Part shown: positions 24,913 to 33,773 of the stretch, piece by piece
Numbering within the stretch: position 1 is the stretch's first letter
Layout of the letters: each line of letters begins with the position of its first letter
Assembly (NCBI GenBank): GCA_016932335.1
Contig: JAFGCZ010000001.1
Span: 1-49,713, forward strand
Origin: Opitutales bacterium
GTDB lineage: Bacteria; Verrucomicrobiota; Verrucomicrobiia; Opitutales; Oceanipulchritudinaceae
Length of the DNA stretch: 49,713 nucleotides
Direction of reading: 5' to 3'
Program-made: the position numbers and the translations under genes
The notes under the pieces: generated by a model
The model's input: the letters and a program-made list of their open reading frames with translations, nothing else
The model's database searches: none
Told to the model about the DNA's origin: nothing

Positions 24913-26732
24913 TTCTCCAATCGTTGGCTCAATTTTACGATCGCCTTAGCGACGATCCTGAGCAGTCCATCCCTGCCTATGGTTTCACCGAAGGCAAAGT
25001 GACACATTGCGTGGTCATCAGCAAAGACGGTGATTTGATCGCTATAGACGATATTCGGGACACTTCAGGGAAGAAGCCGTTTCCCCGAAAAGAACGGGTT
25101 CCCGACTGTGGGGTGCGTTCCAGCGGTATTCGCCCCAATGTGCTTTGCGATGGTTCGGCCTATATCTTTGGCTATGTGCCTGAGGGGCCGAAACCGGACC
25201 CTAAAAGGGAGAAGGTAATGCAAAGAGCTCTCTCATCCTTTGAGGCCTTCAAGGAACGCCACTTGGAACTGGAGTCGGCTATAAACCATCCGTCTTATGC
25301 TGCTTTGTGCCGTTTTCTGGAAAAGTGGAATCCTTCCGCTGCGGAGACACATCCCATGCTTGTGGATCGATGGAACGATCTAGTGGGCGCTACGTTTGTC
25401 TTTCGTATGGAGGATGATGTGCAATTCCTTCATCGAATTCCAGAAATTCGCTCTGCCTGGCAAACGATTAAGCAGAAGGAAGCTTCCTCAGGCGAAGATG
25501 ATCAGCATGGTCAGTGCCTTGTTTCCGGGCATGAAGAGCCCTTGGAACGTGTCCATTCATCCATCAAAGGCGTCTTGGGGGCTCAGTCGTCCGGGGCTGC
25601 CGTTATTTCCTTCAATGCCGCTGCGTTTACATCGTATTCCGGTAAGGATAGAACCGCTTTAAACGCCCCGGTAGGCAAATCGGCTGCATTTAAGTACACC
25701 ACGGCCCTAAACTGGCTCCTGAATCGGGATAACCGGCATGTGATCCAAATCGGAGACGCTTCTACGGTCTTTTGGTGCGATGCCCCCACAACCTTGGTTA
25801 ATGCCTGGGGAGCTATTATGAGGGGAGATCTGCCTGCAGAGGACGAGGAGACTATCATCGAATTGCGTTCGGCAATGGAATACCTCAGCGGAAAGCGACA
25901 GGGGTTTCGTGATTTGGAGGACATGAAGGTGGGTTTTCACATTTTGGGGCTCTCTCCAAATGCTGCGCGCATCAGCCTGCGTTTCAGCTACGAAAGCACG
26001 CTTGGAGAGGCTTATGAATGCCTGAAAAAACATTATGATGATCTCCGCATAGAGCGTCAGTTTGGCGACAATGCCAAGCATCCCGATCCCTTGTTTCCGG
26101 CCCCCTGGCAGTTGCTTCGAGAAACGGCCCGGGAATCCAAGGAAATTCCACCTGTTTACGATGGTGCGCTGATGCGGGCTATCCTTACAGGCGGGCAATA
26201 TCCTTTGTCTATCTACACCGCTATACTTCGACGTATCAGTCTGGATAAAAGGGTTAATTACCTGCGTGTTTCCATGCTCAAAGCGGTGCTTGTCCGTAAC
26301 TTTAAAAATCAATCAACCAAGAATTATTTTATGTCACTTGATACTACTTCTACAAATGTTCCCTATCTATTGGGGCGTTTATTTGCTGTTTTTGAAAAAG
26401 CTCAGTTGGATGGTGCGACCCCAAACAAGACGATTAAGGACAGCTATTTTACTTCTGCGGCATCAACCCCAAGCGCCATTTTCCCCCGGCTTATTCAGTT
26501 GAATCAGCACCACATGCGTAAGCTGAAGTCTCCAAGTGATATGGGCCGCTATGTCACCAATGATAAGCTGATTGCCGAGATTTCCGATCTTATCGGTCTG
26601 GATGCCGGGAAAGTGTTTCCTGCCAGGCTGTCACTGGAAGATCAGGGCGTCTTTGCCATTGGCTACTACCACCAACGCAACGATCTGTACCGCAGCAAGA
26701 AAGATACTACTACGACTGAAATTGAAAACTAA
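24909..26732 (+). CDS. cas8c: Cas8c (Csd1), large Cascade subunit
   Basis: A 607-residue protein from ATG 24909; the 4-nt ATGA overlap with cas5 decides the start over ATG 24891. The N-terminus [12 protein letters not shown] and the internal [11 protein letters not shown] block are typical of Csd1. It recognises the PAM and holds Cascade on target DNA. The C-terminal ~130 residues resemble the helical small-subunit region, and in type I-C systems a separate Cas11c is made from an internal start here. It is followed 20 nt later by cas7. Confidence 0.94.
   Translation: MILQSLAQFYDRLSDDPEQSIPAYGFTEGKVTHCVVISKDGDLIAIDDIRDTSGKKPFPRKERVPDCGVRSSGIRPNVLCDGSAYIFGYVPEGPKPDPKREKVMQRALSSFEAFKERHLELESAINHPSYAALCRFLEKWNPSAAETHPMLVDRWNDLVGATFVFRMEDDVQFLHRIPEIRSAWQTIKQKEASSGEDDQHGQCLVSGHEEPLERVHSSIKGVLGAQSSGAAVISFNAAAFTSYSGKDRTALNAPVGKSAAFKYTTALNWLLNRDNRHVIQIGDASTVFWCDAPTTLVNAWGAIMRGDLPAEDEETIIELRSAMEYLSGKRQGFRDLEDMKVGFHILGLSPNAARISLRFSYESTLGEAYECLKKHYDDLRIERQFGDNAKHPDPLFPAPWQLLRETARESKEIPPVYDGALMRAILTGGQYPLSIYTAILRRISLDKRVNYLRVSMLKAVLVRNFKNQSTKNYFMSLDTTSTNVPYLLGRLFAVFEKAQLDGATPNKTIKDSYFTSAASTPSAIFPRLIQLNQHHMRKLKSPSDMGRYVTNDKLIAEISDLIGLDAGKVFPARLSLEDQGVFAIGYYHQRNDLYRSKKDTTTTEIEN
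26331..26732 (+). CDS. cas11: Possible internally translated Cas11c within cas8c
   Basis: An in-frame ATG at 26331 would give a 133-residue protein beginning [20 protein letters not shown], equal to the C-terminus of Cas8c. Type I-C systems are known to make Cas11 from an internal start of cas8c. The size fits the small subunit. An alternative internal ATG lies at 26274 (152 residues). Neither has a strong ribosome site, so the exact start is inference. Confidence 0.4.
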   Translation: MSLDTTSTNVPYLLGRLFAVFEKAQLDGATPNKTIKDSYFTSAASTPSAIFPRLIQLNQHHMRKLKSPSDMGRYVTNDKLIAEISDLIGLDAGKVFPARLSLEDQGVFAIGYYHQRNDLYRSKKDTTTTEIEN

Positions 26733-26752
26733 AATTTAAAGAAAGAAATAAT

Positions 26753-27640
26753 ATGAACAACCGCTATGATTTTATTTACCTGTTTGATGTAAAAGATGGA
26801 AATCCCAATGGAGATCCCGATGCCGGAAACCTTCCCCGCTTGGATCCTGAAAGTGGGCATGGCCTGGTCACTGATGTATGCTTGAAACGCAAAGTGCGTA
26901 ACTACGTGGGGCTGGCCAAGAGCGAAGAGCCTCCGTTTGAAATTTATGTGAAGGAAAAGGCAGTTCTGAATCATCAGCACGAGCGTGCCTATAAAGCGCT
27001 TGAAATAGACCCTTCCGAAGGCAAGCGTAAGGGTAAAGGAGAAGAAGTGGATAATGCCCGTAAATGGATGTGTGGAAACTTTTACGATGTACGCACTTTT
27101 GGGGCTGTGATGTCCACCGGGGTTAATTGCGGACAGGTCCGCGGGCCCATACAGCTTACCTTTGCCCGTAGCCTTGATCCTATTGTGTCTCTGGAGCATG
27201 CCATCACGCGCATGGCTGTGGCCACTGAGAAGGAGGCTGAAAAGCAACAGGGCGATAACCGCACTATGGGGCGCAAGTTTACTGTTCCTTACGGCATGTA
27301 TTGCTCCCATGGGTTTATCTCTGCAAAACTGGCCCAGCAAACAGGATTTTCTGAGGACGATTTGAATCTCTTCTGGGATGCGCTGGAGAATATGTTTGAT
27401 GCCGATCGTTCGGCCGCGCGTGGTGAGATGACACCCCGGGGACTCATCGTATTCAAGCACGACAGCGAAATGGGCAACGCGCCTGCATGGAAACTGTTTG
27501 AAAGTGTTAAGGTCGAGCGTAGCAGTGCGTCCCAAGCTTCTCCTCAGTCGATCGCAGATTACAAAGTGTCCATCGATAAGGAGGCAATCCCGGCCGGTGT
27601 ATCCCTTGAGGTTAAGTTCCTCTCCATTCCCACTGCCTGA
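26753..27640 (+). CDS. cas7: Cas7c (Csd2), Cascade backbone subunit
   Basis: A 295-residue protein with the Csd2 N-terminus [19 protein letters not shown] and [14 protein letters not shown], then the FGAVMSTG and [15 protein letters not shown] blocks. Several copies coat the crRNA spacer to form the Cascade backbone. It is followed 2 nt later by cas4. Length and motifs are normal. Open frames on the opposite strand here are shadows. Confidence 0.95.
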   Translation: MNNRYDFIYLFDVKDGNPNGDPDAGNLPRLDPESGHGLVTDVCLKRKVRNYVGLAKSEEPPFEIYVKEKAVLNHQHERAYKALEIDPSEGKRKGKGEEVDNARKWMCGNFYDVRTFGAVMSTGVNCGQVRGPIQLTFARSLDPIVSLEHAITRMAVATEKEAEKQQGDNRTMGRKFTVPYGMYCSHGFISAKLAQQTGFSEDDLNLFWDALENMFDADRSAARGEMTPRGLIVFKHDSEMGNAPAWKLFESVKVERSSASQASPQSIADYKVSIDKEAIPAGVSLEVKFLSIPTA

Positions 27641-27642
27641 AG

Positions 27643-28263
27643 ATGATTGAAGATCTTCTGCCGATCTCGGCGTTGCAGCACATCGTGTTCTGTCCGCGTC
27701 AGTGTGCCCTCATCCATGTCGAAAGACTTTGGGTGGAGAATCACCTGACGGCGGAAGGGCGGGTGCTGCACGCCCGGCAGGACGATCCCGGCTATGAGAT
27801 ACGCCACGGAATCAAGCTAATCCGTGCCCTCAGGGTGTATTCCACACACTTTGGCATATGGGGTATTTGTGATTTGGTTGAAAAGGAAGAAACACCTCAA
27901 GGTGTGCGTATTACTCCGGTAGAAACCAAGCATGGAAAGCCTAAAAGCGATCTCTCAGACAAAGTACAGCTCTGTGCTCAGGCCCTTTGCCTGGAAGAAA
28001 TATACCAAACGTCTATTCCGGAAGCCTACCTCTTTTATGCCACCACCAGAAGAAGATTACCTGTTCTTCTGGATACATCGCTCCGAGAGAAAACGCTTTC
28101 CTGTATCAGCGAATTTAGGCAAATGGTGCAAACCGGAGAAACTCCGCTCCCGGAACCTGCCCCCAAATGTAAACGCTGCTCTTTCTACGAATTATGCTGC
28201 CCCAACGGTGTTACCGGTAAAAGTGCCAGCAAATACCTCCAGGGCATTTATCACTCAACGTAG
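27643..28263 (+). CDS. cas4: Cas4, RecB-like exonuclease for spacer acquisition
   Basis: A 206-residue protein. It has the iron-sulphur cysteines (one in IVFCPRQCAL and three in CKRCSFYELCCP near the C-terminus) and RecB-like nuclease residues in ITPVETKHGKP. Cas4 trims prespacers and ensures correct PAM choice and orientation with Cas1-Cas2. It sits between cas7 and cas1, the standard type I-C position, with gaps of 2 and 9 nt. Confidence 0.94.
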   Translation: MIEDLLPISALQHIVFCPRQCALIHVERLWVENHLTAEGRVLHARQDDPGYEIRHGIKLIRALRVYSTHFGIWGICDLVEKEETPQGVRITPVETKHGKPKSDLSDKVQLCAQALCLEEIYQTSIPEAYLFYATTRRRLPVLLDTSLREKTLSCISEFRQMVQTGETPLPEPAPKCKRCSFYELCCPNGVTGKSASKYLQGIYHST

Positions 28264-28272
28264 TCAATTTCT

Positions 28273-29301
28273 ATGGCTCAACGAATACTCAATACCCTCT
28301 ACGTAACTCGGCAAGGTGCTTACATTCATAAAAAAGGAGACACTGTTATCGTCGAATGCGAAGACGAAACGCTTCTCCGGGTCCCCTTACTGAATTTGGG
28401 AGGAATTGTTTGTTTTGGGAACATCCGCTTCAGTCCGTTCCTTTTGGGTGCTGCGGCAGTGGAGGGAGTTAAGATAGCCTTTTTGAGCGAGCATGGGAAG
28501 TTCCTCGCTCAAGTCTCCGGGAAAACTTCAGGAAATGTGCTCGTTCGGCGGGCTCAGTACCGCGGTTCGGACGACCCGAAACAATCACTGCTCGTCGCCA
28601 AAGGCATTATCGCCGCAAAAATTGCCAATGCCCGCACAGTGCTTCGCCGCGCCATCAGAGAAAGCACAGAGCCATCACCGATGCTTGAGAAATCTGCAGA
28701 TGCACTCACGCATCGCTTGAGATCTCTCGAACAAATGAAAACGCTTGATGAGGTTAGGGGGGTGGAAGGTGACGCTGCCTCGCTCTACTTTGGTGTGTTC
28801 AATGAAATGATCTGCGGGGATAAAACTACCTTCTCTTTTTCCGAGCGCAATAGACGCCCGCCTACAGATCGAGTCAATGCCCTCATCTCCTTTCTCTATA
28901 CGCTTGTTCTTTACGATATCAGCTCTGCGCTTGAGGCACATGGGCTCGATGCATGCGTCGGATTTCTGCATAGGGACCGACCGGGGCGGCAATCCCTGGC
29001 CCTTGATCTGCTTGAGGAGTTTCGTGCACCCCTTGCAGACCGATTGGCGCTTACCCTGATCAACCGCAGGCAAGTTTCTGAAAAAGATTTTGACGGTGAT
29101 CCAGGCGAGCAGTGTCTCTTGAATGATGATGGAAGAAAAACTGTTTTAACCGCATATCAAAAACGCAAACAACAAATACTTCTGCATCCTTTCCTGAACG
29201 AGAAAATGCACCTTGGGCTTACCTTTCATGCTCAGGCTCTTTTGCTGAATCGCTGGTTGCGTGGAGATCTCGATGCTTATCCACCTTTTATCTGGAAATA
29301 A
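28273..29301 (+). CDS. cas1: Cas1, CRISPR integrase
   Basis: A 342-residue type I-C Cas1. The metal-binding residues appear in GVEGDAASLYFGVFN (Glu), GFLHRDRPGRQSL (His) and LALDLLEEFR (acidic). With Cas2 it inserts new spacers at the leader end of the array. It ends 2 nt before cas2. It seems complete, so the system should be able to acquire spacers. Confidence 0.95.
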   Translation: MAQRILNTLYVTRQGAYIHKKGDTVIVECEDETLLRVPLLNLGGIVCFGNIRFSPFLLGAAAVEGVKIAFLSEHGKFLAQVSGKTSGNVLVRRAQYRGSDDPKQSLLVAKGIIAAKIANARTVLRRAIRESTEPSPMLEKSADALTHRLRSLEQMKTLDEVRGVEGDAASLYFGVFNEMICGDKTTFSFSERNRRPPTDRVNALISFLYTLVLYDISSALEAHGLDACVGFLHRDRPGRQSLALDLLEEFRAPLADRLALTLINRRQVSEKDFDGDPGEQCLLNDDGRKTVLTAYQKRKQQILLHPFLNEKMHLGLTFHAQALLLNRWLRGDLDAYPPFIWK

Positions 29302-29303
29302 CC

Positions 29304-29597
29304 ATGCTTATTGTTGTCAGCTACGATGTTTCAACTTCTACTCCCGCGGGCAAAAAAAGGCTGCGTCATGTGGCCAAACAGTGCGAAAACTATGGACAAC
29401 GCGTGCAAAATTCTGTTTTTGAATGCTTGTTGGAACCGGCCCAATGGGTTTCTCTAAAGAGCACCCTTCTGCATATATACAATCCCAAAGAAGACAGCCT
29501 GCGCTTTTACTCACTTGGAGCAAATTGGCAGAATAGGGTAGAGCACCACGGGCAGAAAGCTGTGCCCAACCTTCAGAACGATGTTCTAATTCTTTAG
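29304..29597 (+). CDS. cas2: Cas2, acquisition complex scaffold
   Basis: A 97-residue protein of the Cas2 ferredoxin-like fold: LIVVSYDVSTSTPAGKKRLR at the N-terminus, then QRVQNSVFECLLEPAQW. It dimerises between Cas1 dimers to measure the prespacer. It is the last cas gene; the array leader follows directly. Confidence 0.95.
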   Translation: MLIVVSYDVSTSTPAGKKRLRHVAKQCENYGQRVQNSVFECLLEPAQWVSLKSTLLHIYNPKEDSLRFYSLGANWQNRVEHHGQKAVPNLQNDVLIL

Positions 29598-29773
29598 CGC
29601 GGACCCGTAGTGCTCATGAAAAGACCGTGATATTCGCGAATTTTGCATCTGTATGATTCATAAGGCAATATGTACATTGTTTTTTAGCTCTTTCACGAAG
29701 TCACACTGAAATAGCCCACTTCCGCGAAAAAAGAACCTTTACCTGCTCCTTTAGAATAAGATAGGACAGACCC
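29598..29773 (+). promoter_or_regulatory. CRISPR leader
   Basis: A 176-nt non-coding stretch between cas2 and the first repeat, AT-rich in its middle. It contains a perfect 10-bp palindrome ATTCGCGAAT (29632-29641) and T-rich and A-rich runs. Orientation is supported by the repeat ending in ATTGAAAC on this strand and by the degenerate repeat lying at the far end. It should hold the pre-crRNA promoter and the integration signal. Confidence 0.7.
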
Positions 29774-32609
29774 GTCGCACCCCTCGCGGGTGCGTGGATT
29801 GAAACCGGAGCTGGGAGGACATCCTGTTCCTGCACAGGCCGTCGCACCCCTCGCGGGTGCGTGGATTGAAACTGAAGGCCTGCGCTTAGTCCTTTGGAAG
29901 CTGAACCTGTCGCACCCCTCGCGGGTGCGTGGATTGAAACTGTTCTGGTGAAACTCCACCCGCTTATCAGCCGGGTCGCACCCCTCGCGGGTGCGTGGAT
30001 TGAAACAGCAAATAATGGATACTAAACGGGAATCTAGCACGTCGCACCCCTCGCGGGTGCGTGGATTGAAACCAATCCACCGCATCAAGGGCATAGCCGT
30101 TTTCCTGTCGCACCCCTCGCGGGTGCGTGGATTGAAACGGGGGGTCGGCTACGCTGTAGGCGATTCTCCCGAGGGTCGCACCCCTCGCGGGTGCGTGGAT
30201 TGAAACCGGAGCTACACTGTTGGGGATTGGATAATGCAACGTCGCACCCCTCGCGGGTGCGTGGATTGAAACCTGCTGTTGAGCATTCCTTCTTTTACTC
30301 AGGCTGTCGCACCCCTCGCGGGTGCGTGGATTGAAACGAGAATTGAGAAAGCAACAAGTTACCTACCGGGGTCGCACCCCTCGCGGGTGCGTGGATTGAA
30401 ACCGGAGCCTTTTTAGGTCTCATTTTAGGCCTTTTAAGTCGCACCCCTCGCGGGTGCGTGGATTGAAACATGAGGTGGGCCACTGGACGGGCGCACCTGA
30501 TCGGTCGCACCCCTCGCGGGTGCGTGGATTGAAACTTGTCTGCCGCTCTCAGAGCCTCGCCTGTTTGGGTGGTCGCACCCCTCGCGGGTGCGTGGATTGA
30601 AACTTTTGGAAAAGAGCAAGGAATGGCCTCTCTCTCCTGTCGCACCCCTCGCGGGTGCGTGGATTGAAACTTTCCTACGGCCCGGCTTCTTTTCGCCGGT
30701 GCTCTGTCGCACCCCTCGCGGGTGCGTGGATTGAAACGGCCATTATTGGCGCGACAGAACCCACTCAGATTGTCGCACCCCTCGCGGGTGCGTGGATTGA
30801 AACTTCTATATGCTTTTTTTTGGCAGATAAAAATACCAGGTCGCACCCCTCGCGGGTGCGTGGATTGAAACTGGCTATTCAAAAAACAGATGCTTTTGAC
30901 GAAAGGGTCGCACCCCTCGCGGGTGCGTGGATTGAAACAAGTTATTGTTTTGCAACGCCTTGCAAAAAAACCGTCGCACCCCTCGCGGGTGCGTGGATTG
31001 AAACCACCCCTGTGGTCAGGAACTTAAAGAAGGCAAAGATGTCGCACCCCTCGCGGGTGCGTGGATTGAAACCCCCGCAGCTCAACAAAACACATCAGAT
31101 CACCCAGGTCGCACCCCTCGCGGGTGCGTGGATTGAAACTCGCTAATCCTAACTGTTTTCCCGTGTTTTTTGAGTCGCACCCCTCGCGGGTGCGTGGATT
31201 GAAACCAGTAGTTCAGGGCCTTGAGCCAGCCATAAGGTTCGTCGCACCCCTCGCGGGTGCGTGGATTGAAACAAGAGCATTAAGCAGGCAGAAACAGAGT
31301 TTAAAGTCGCACCCCTCGCGGGTGCGTGGATTGAAACTCGTTCATAATTTTCCTTGAACGCACGCAGTGCCCGTCGCACCCCTCGCGGGTGCGTGGATTG
31401 AAACCGTGCAGAAGATCGGAAGAGATACAGCGAAGAAAATGTCGCACCCCTCGCGGGTGCGTGGATTGAAACTCTAGATGGTGTTTTCATTGGTTATTCT
31501 CCGAAGTGTCGCACCCCTCGCGGGTGCGTGGATTGAAACTCCATAGATAAATGGGAAGTGAAAAAATAACCCTGTCGCACCCCTCGCGGGTGCGTGGATT
31601 GAAACTGGACTACAGAAGCCGCCATCGCCGATAGGAGCAAGGTCGCACCCCTCGCGGGTGCGTGGATTGAAACAAGCGGCTCCAGAGCAAACACAAAAGA
31701 CCTGGACGGTCGCACCCCTCGCGGGTGCGTGGATTGAAACTCCGTCCCATCCGTCCCATTTTACTCTTCCTCCTGGTCGCACCCCTCGCGGGTGCGTGGA
31801 TTGAAACACTGAGATCTCCACGCCGCCTGCGGCGACTTGGTCGTCGCACCCCTCGCGGGTGCGTGGATTGAAACTTTGTAGATTTCAATTGTAATGATTT
31901 TTTCTTTTGTCGCACCCCTCGCGGGTGCGTGGATTGAAACGGTTTCAAAGGTTTCTTCGGCACTCCGGCCTACTGTCGCACCCCTCGCGGGTGCGTGGAT
32001 TGAAACCTTTTCACTCCACGGCGGATCACACCGCTGATTCCGTCGCACCCCTCGCGGGTGCGTGGATTGAAACGACGATAATGACCTTTGGCCGGAGCGC
32101 CTCCGCGTCGTCGCACCCCTCGCGGGTGCGTGGATTGAAACAGCCGGCTGCTCCCTGTCGATCCTCGTGCGGTTAGTCGCACCCCTCGCGGGTGCGTGGA
32201 TTGAAACTGTCGACAACCTCACCCATCAGGCACTCATCCTCTGTCGCACCCCTCGCGGGTGCGTGGATTGAAACAATCATTCGATCTGCCGCCGCGCGAT
32301 CAGCGTCATTGTCGCACCCCTCGCGGGTGCGTGGATTGAAACGGCAGTGTACCGAATTTATCCTGAGCGAAAGCCTGTCGCACCCCTCGCGGGTGCGTGG
32401 ATTGAAACAGGCCAGCAAAGAGGATTTGCTGAAACAAAGTCAGTCGCACCCCTCGCGGGTGCGTGGATTGAAACATTGTTAGGGTTCCCGCTGCCAGCCT
32501 CGCGGTTGGGTCGCACCCCTCGCGGGTGCGTGGATTGAAACACGGACCGGAGGCGGCCCGATGAAAAAGGTATATGCGTCGCACCCCTCGCGGGTGCGTG
32601 GATTGAAAT
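29774..32609 (+). CRISPR. Type I-C CRISPR array, 43 repeats and 42 spacers
   Basis: By hand count there are 43 copies of a 32-nt repeat that begins GTCGCACCCC and ends GTGGATTGAAAC, separated by 42 spacers of 33-36 nt. The repeat forms a 7-bp stem (CGCACCC with GGGTGCG, loop CTCGC), the substrate of Cas5c. All copies look identical except the last (32578-32609), whose final base is T instead of C; terminal-repeat decay marks the leader-distal end. No two spacers looked alike by eye. Spacer targets cannot be found without a search. Confidence 0.97.
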
Positions 32610-32613
32610 CCCG

Positions 32614-33693
32614 TCAGTAGATCGCTCGTGTGGACTGGCGCAGGACAAGGGGTGCCGGCATTTCGGCGGCTAGTGTGTGTGGGCGTCTGGTGGTGGTGGC
32701 TTCTTCTATGATAGTGTTTACGGCTCTCTCTGTCATGTCCGAGAGTGGCTGACGGACGGTTGTCAGGGCAGGGCGGGTTCTGGTTGCCCATATCCCGTCG
32801 TCAAACCCAATCACAGAGATGTCTTCTGGGCATTTCAGTCCCGCTGTTTGCAGTTCGGTGATGGCCCCGAAGGCAATTTCATCGCTGGCACAGCATATGG
32901 CCGTTGGAAGCTTCTCGTGTTTAAGCAACTTTTGCATGGCCTCTCTGCCACCGTCAAAATTGAAGGTAGAGACTTCAAACGTCCATTGAGGATGTTGTTG
33001 GCTGTTGGATTCATTCAGTGCTTTGCGGTAGCCGATATGGCGTTCGTAAGCGTCGCGAGATGTTGATGGCCCCAGAAACAGCCCTATGTCTTTGTGGCCC
33101 AGCTGCTGCAGCAGTTGAATCGCGGAATATGCACCCCCTGTATTGTCCACTCCTACTACCTGAATTTCCGTCGTGTTCAGGTCGAAGTCGCAGGGCATCG
33201 ATGCTTTGGTGATCACCAAGGGGCGCCGGTAATTGGCCAGGCGCTCCAGATCTGTGTTGGTCAAAGGCTCGCCCAAATAGATAATTCCGGATGTGTTCAT
33301 GCCGATCATTTGCATGGTTTCTGAGATATCTACGCCTTCCTTATGTTTCAGCGTCTGTATTTGCACATCCCAGCCGCGTGCATCCGCGTTGTGTAGCACC
33401 CCGCCGAGAAAGCGCCCATAGAACTCGGAGTAGAATAGGCTTTCATCCAGCGGAACAATTACCGTCAGGTTTGGGTTTATTCCGTTTCTCAACATGCGCG
33501 CGCCGGGATTGGGGCTAAAACGCATACGATCAGCCATTTCCAATATTTTTTTGCGGCGTTCGGCGTTTACCAGGTGGGCCGTTTCCGGCCTCAACGCTCT
33601 TGATACAGTGGATACAGATATTCCCAGTTCAGAGGCGATAAGACGGATGCCCGGTTTGTCTACTCCTGATGTTTTGGATGAAGCACGTGCCAT
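32614..33693 (-). CDS. LacI-family transcriptional regulator
   Basis: A 359-residue repressor. The N-terminal helix-turn-helix is IRLIASELGISVSTVSRAL (about 16-34), followed by the hinge and RRKKILEMADRM, then a periplasmic-binding-protein-like effector domain (NLTVIVPLDE; VGVDNTGGAYSAIQLL; ISVIGFDDGIWA; ALTTVRQP). It is read from the minus strand 80 nt after the GH31 gene, so the two probably form one unit. The likely targets are the two 14-bp palindromes in the GH31/TonB-receptor divergent region, giving autoregulation and control of the glucan locus. Its stop codon lies 4 nt from the CRISPR array. Confidence 0.9.
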   Translation of the reverse strand: MARASSKTSGVDKPGIRLIASELGISVSTVSRALRPETAHLVNAERRKKILEMADRMRFSPNPGARMLRNGINPNLTVIVPLDESLFYSEFYGRFLGGVLHNADARGWDVQIQTLKHKEGVDISETMQMIGMNTSGIIYLGEPLTNTDLERLANYRRPLVITKASMPCDFDLNTTEIQVVGVDNTGGAYSAIQLLQQLGHKDIGLFLGPSTSRDAYERHIGYRKALNESNSQQHPQWTFEVSTFNFDGGREAMQKLLKHEKLPTAICCASDEIAFGAITELQTAGLKCPEDISVIGFDDGIWATRTRPALTTVRQPLSDMTERAVNTIIEEATTTRRPHTLAAEMPAPLVLRQSTRAIY

Positions 33694-33773
33694 TTTTTAT
33701 ATTGGTAATGTTGTAAATGGAGCCTTAGGTCTCTTACCCAGATAAGCCTCCTTTATCGTTGTTTTGCAAGATA

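Noticed and set aside
26729..27535. 268-codon open frame opposite cas7
   Set aside because: It is a shadow of the conserved Cas7c frame and has no family features.
29693..32791. Several open frames of 60-195 codons on both strands across the array
   Set aside because: Their repeating peptides (for example SIHAPARGAT and SHPSRVRGLK) are translations of the CRISPR repeat, so they are not genes.
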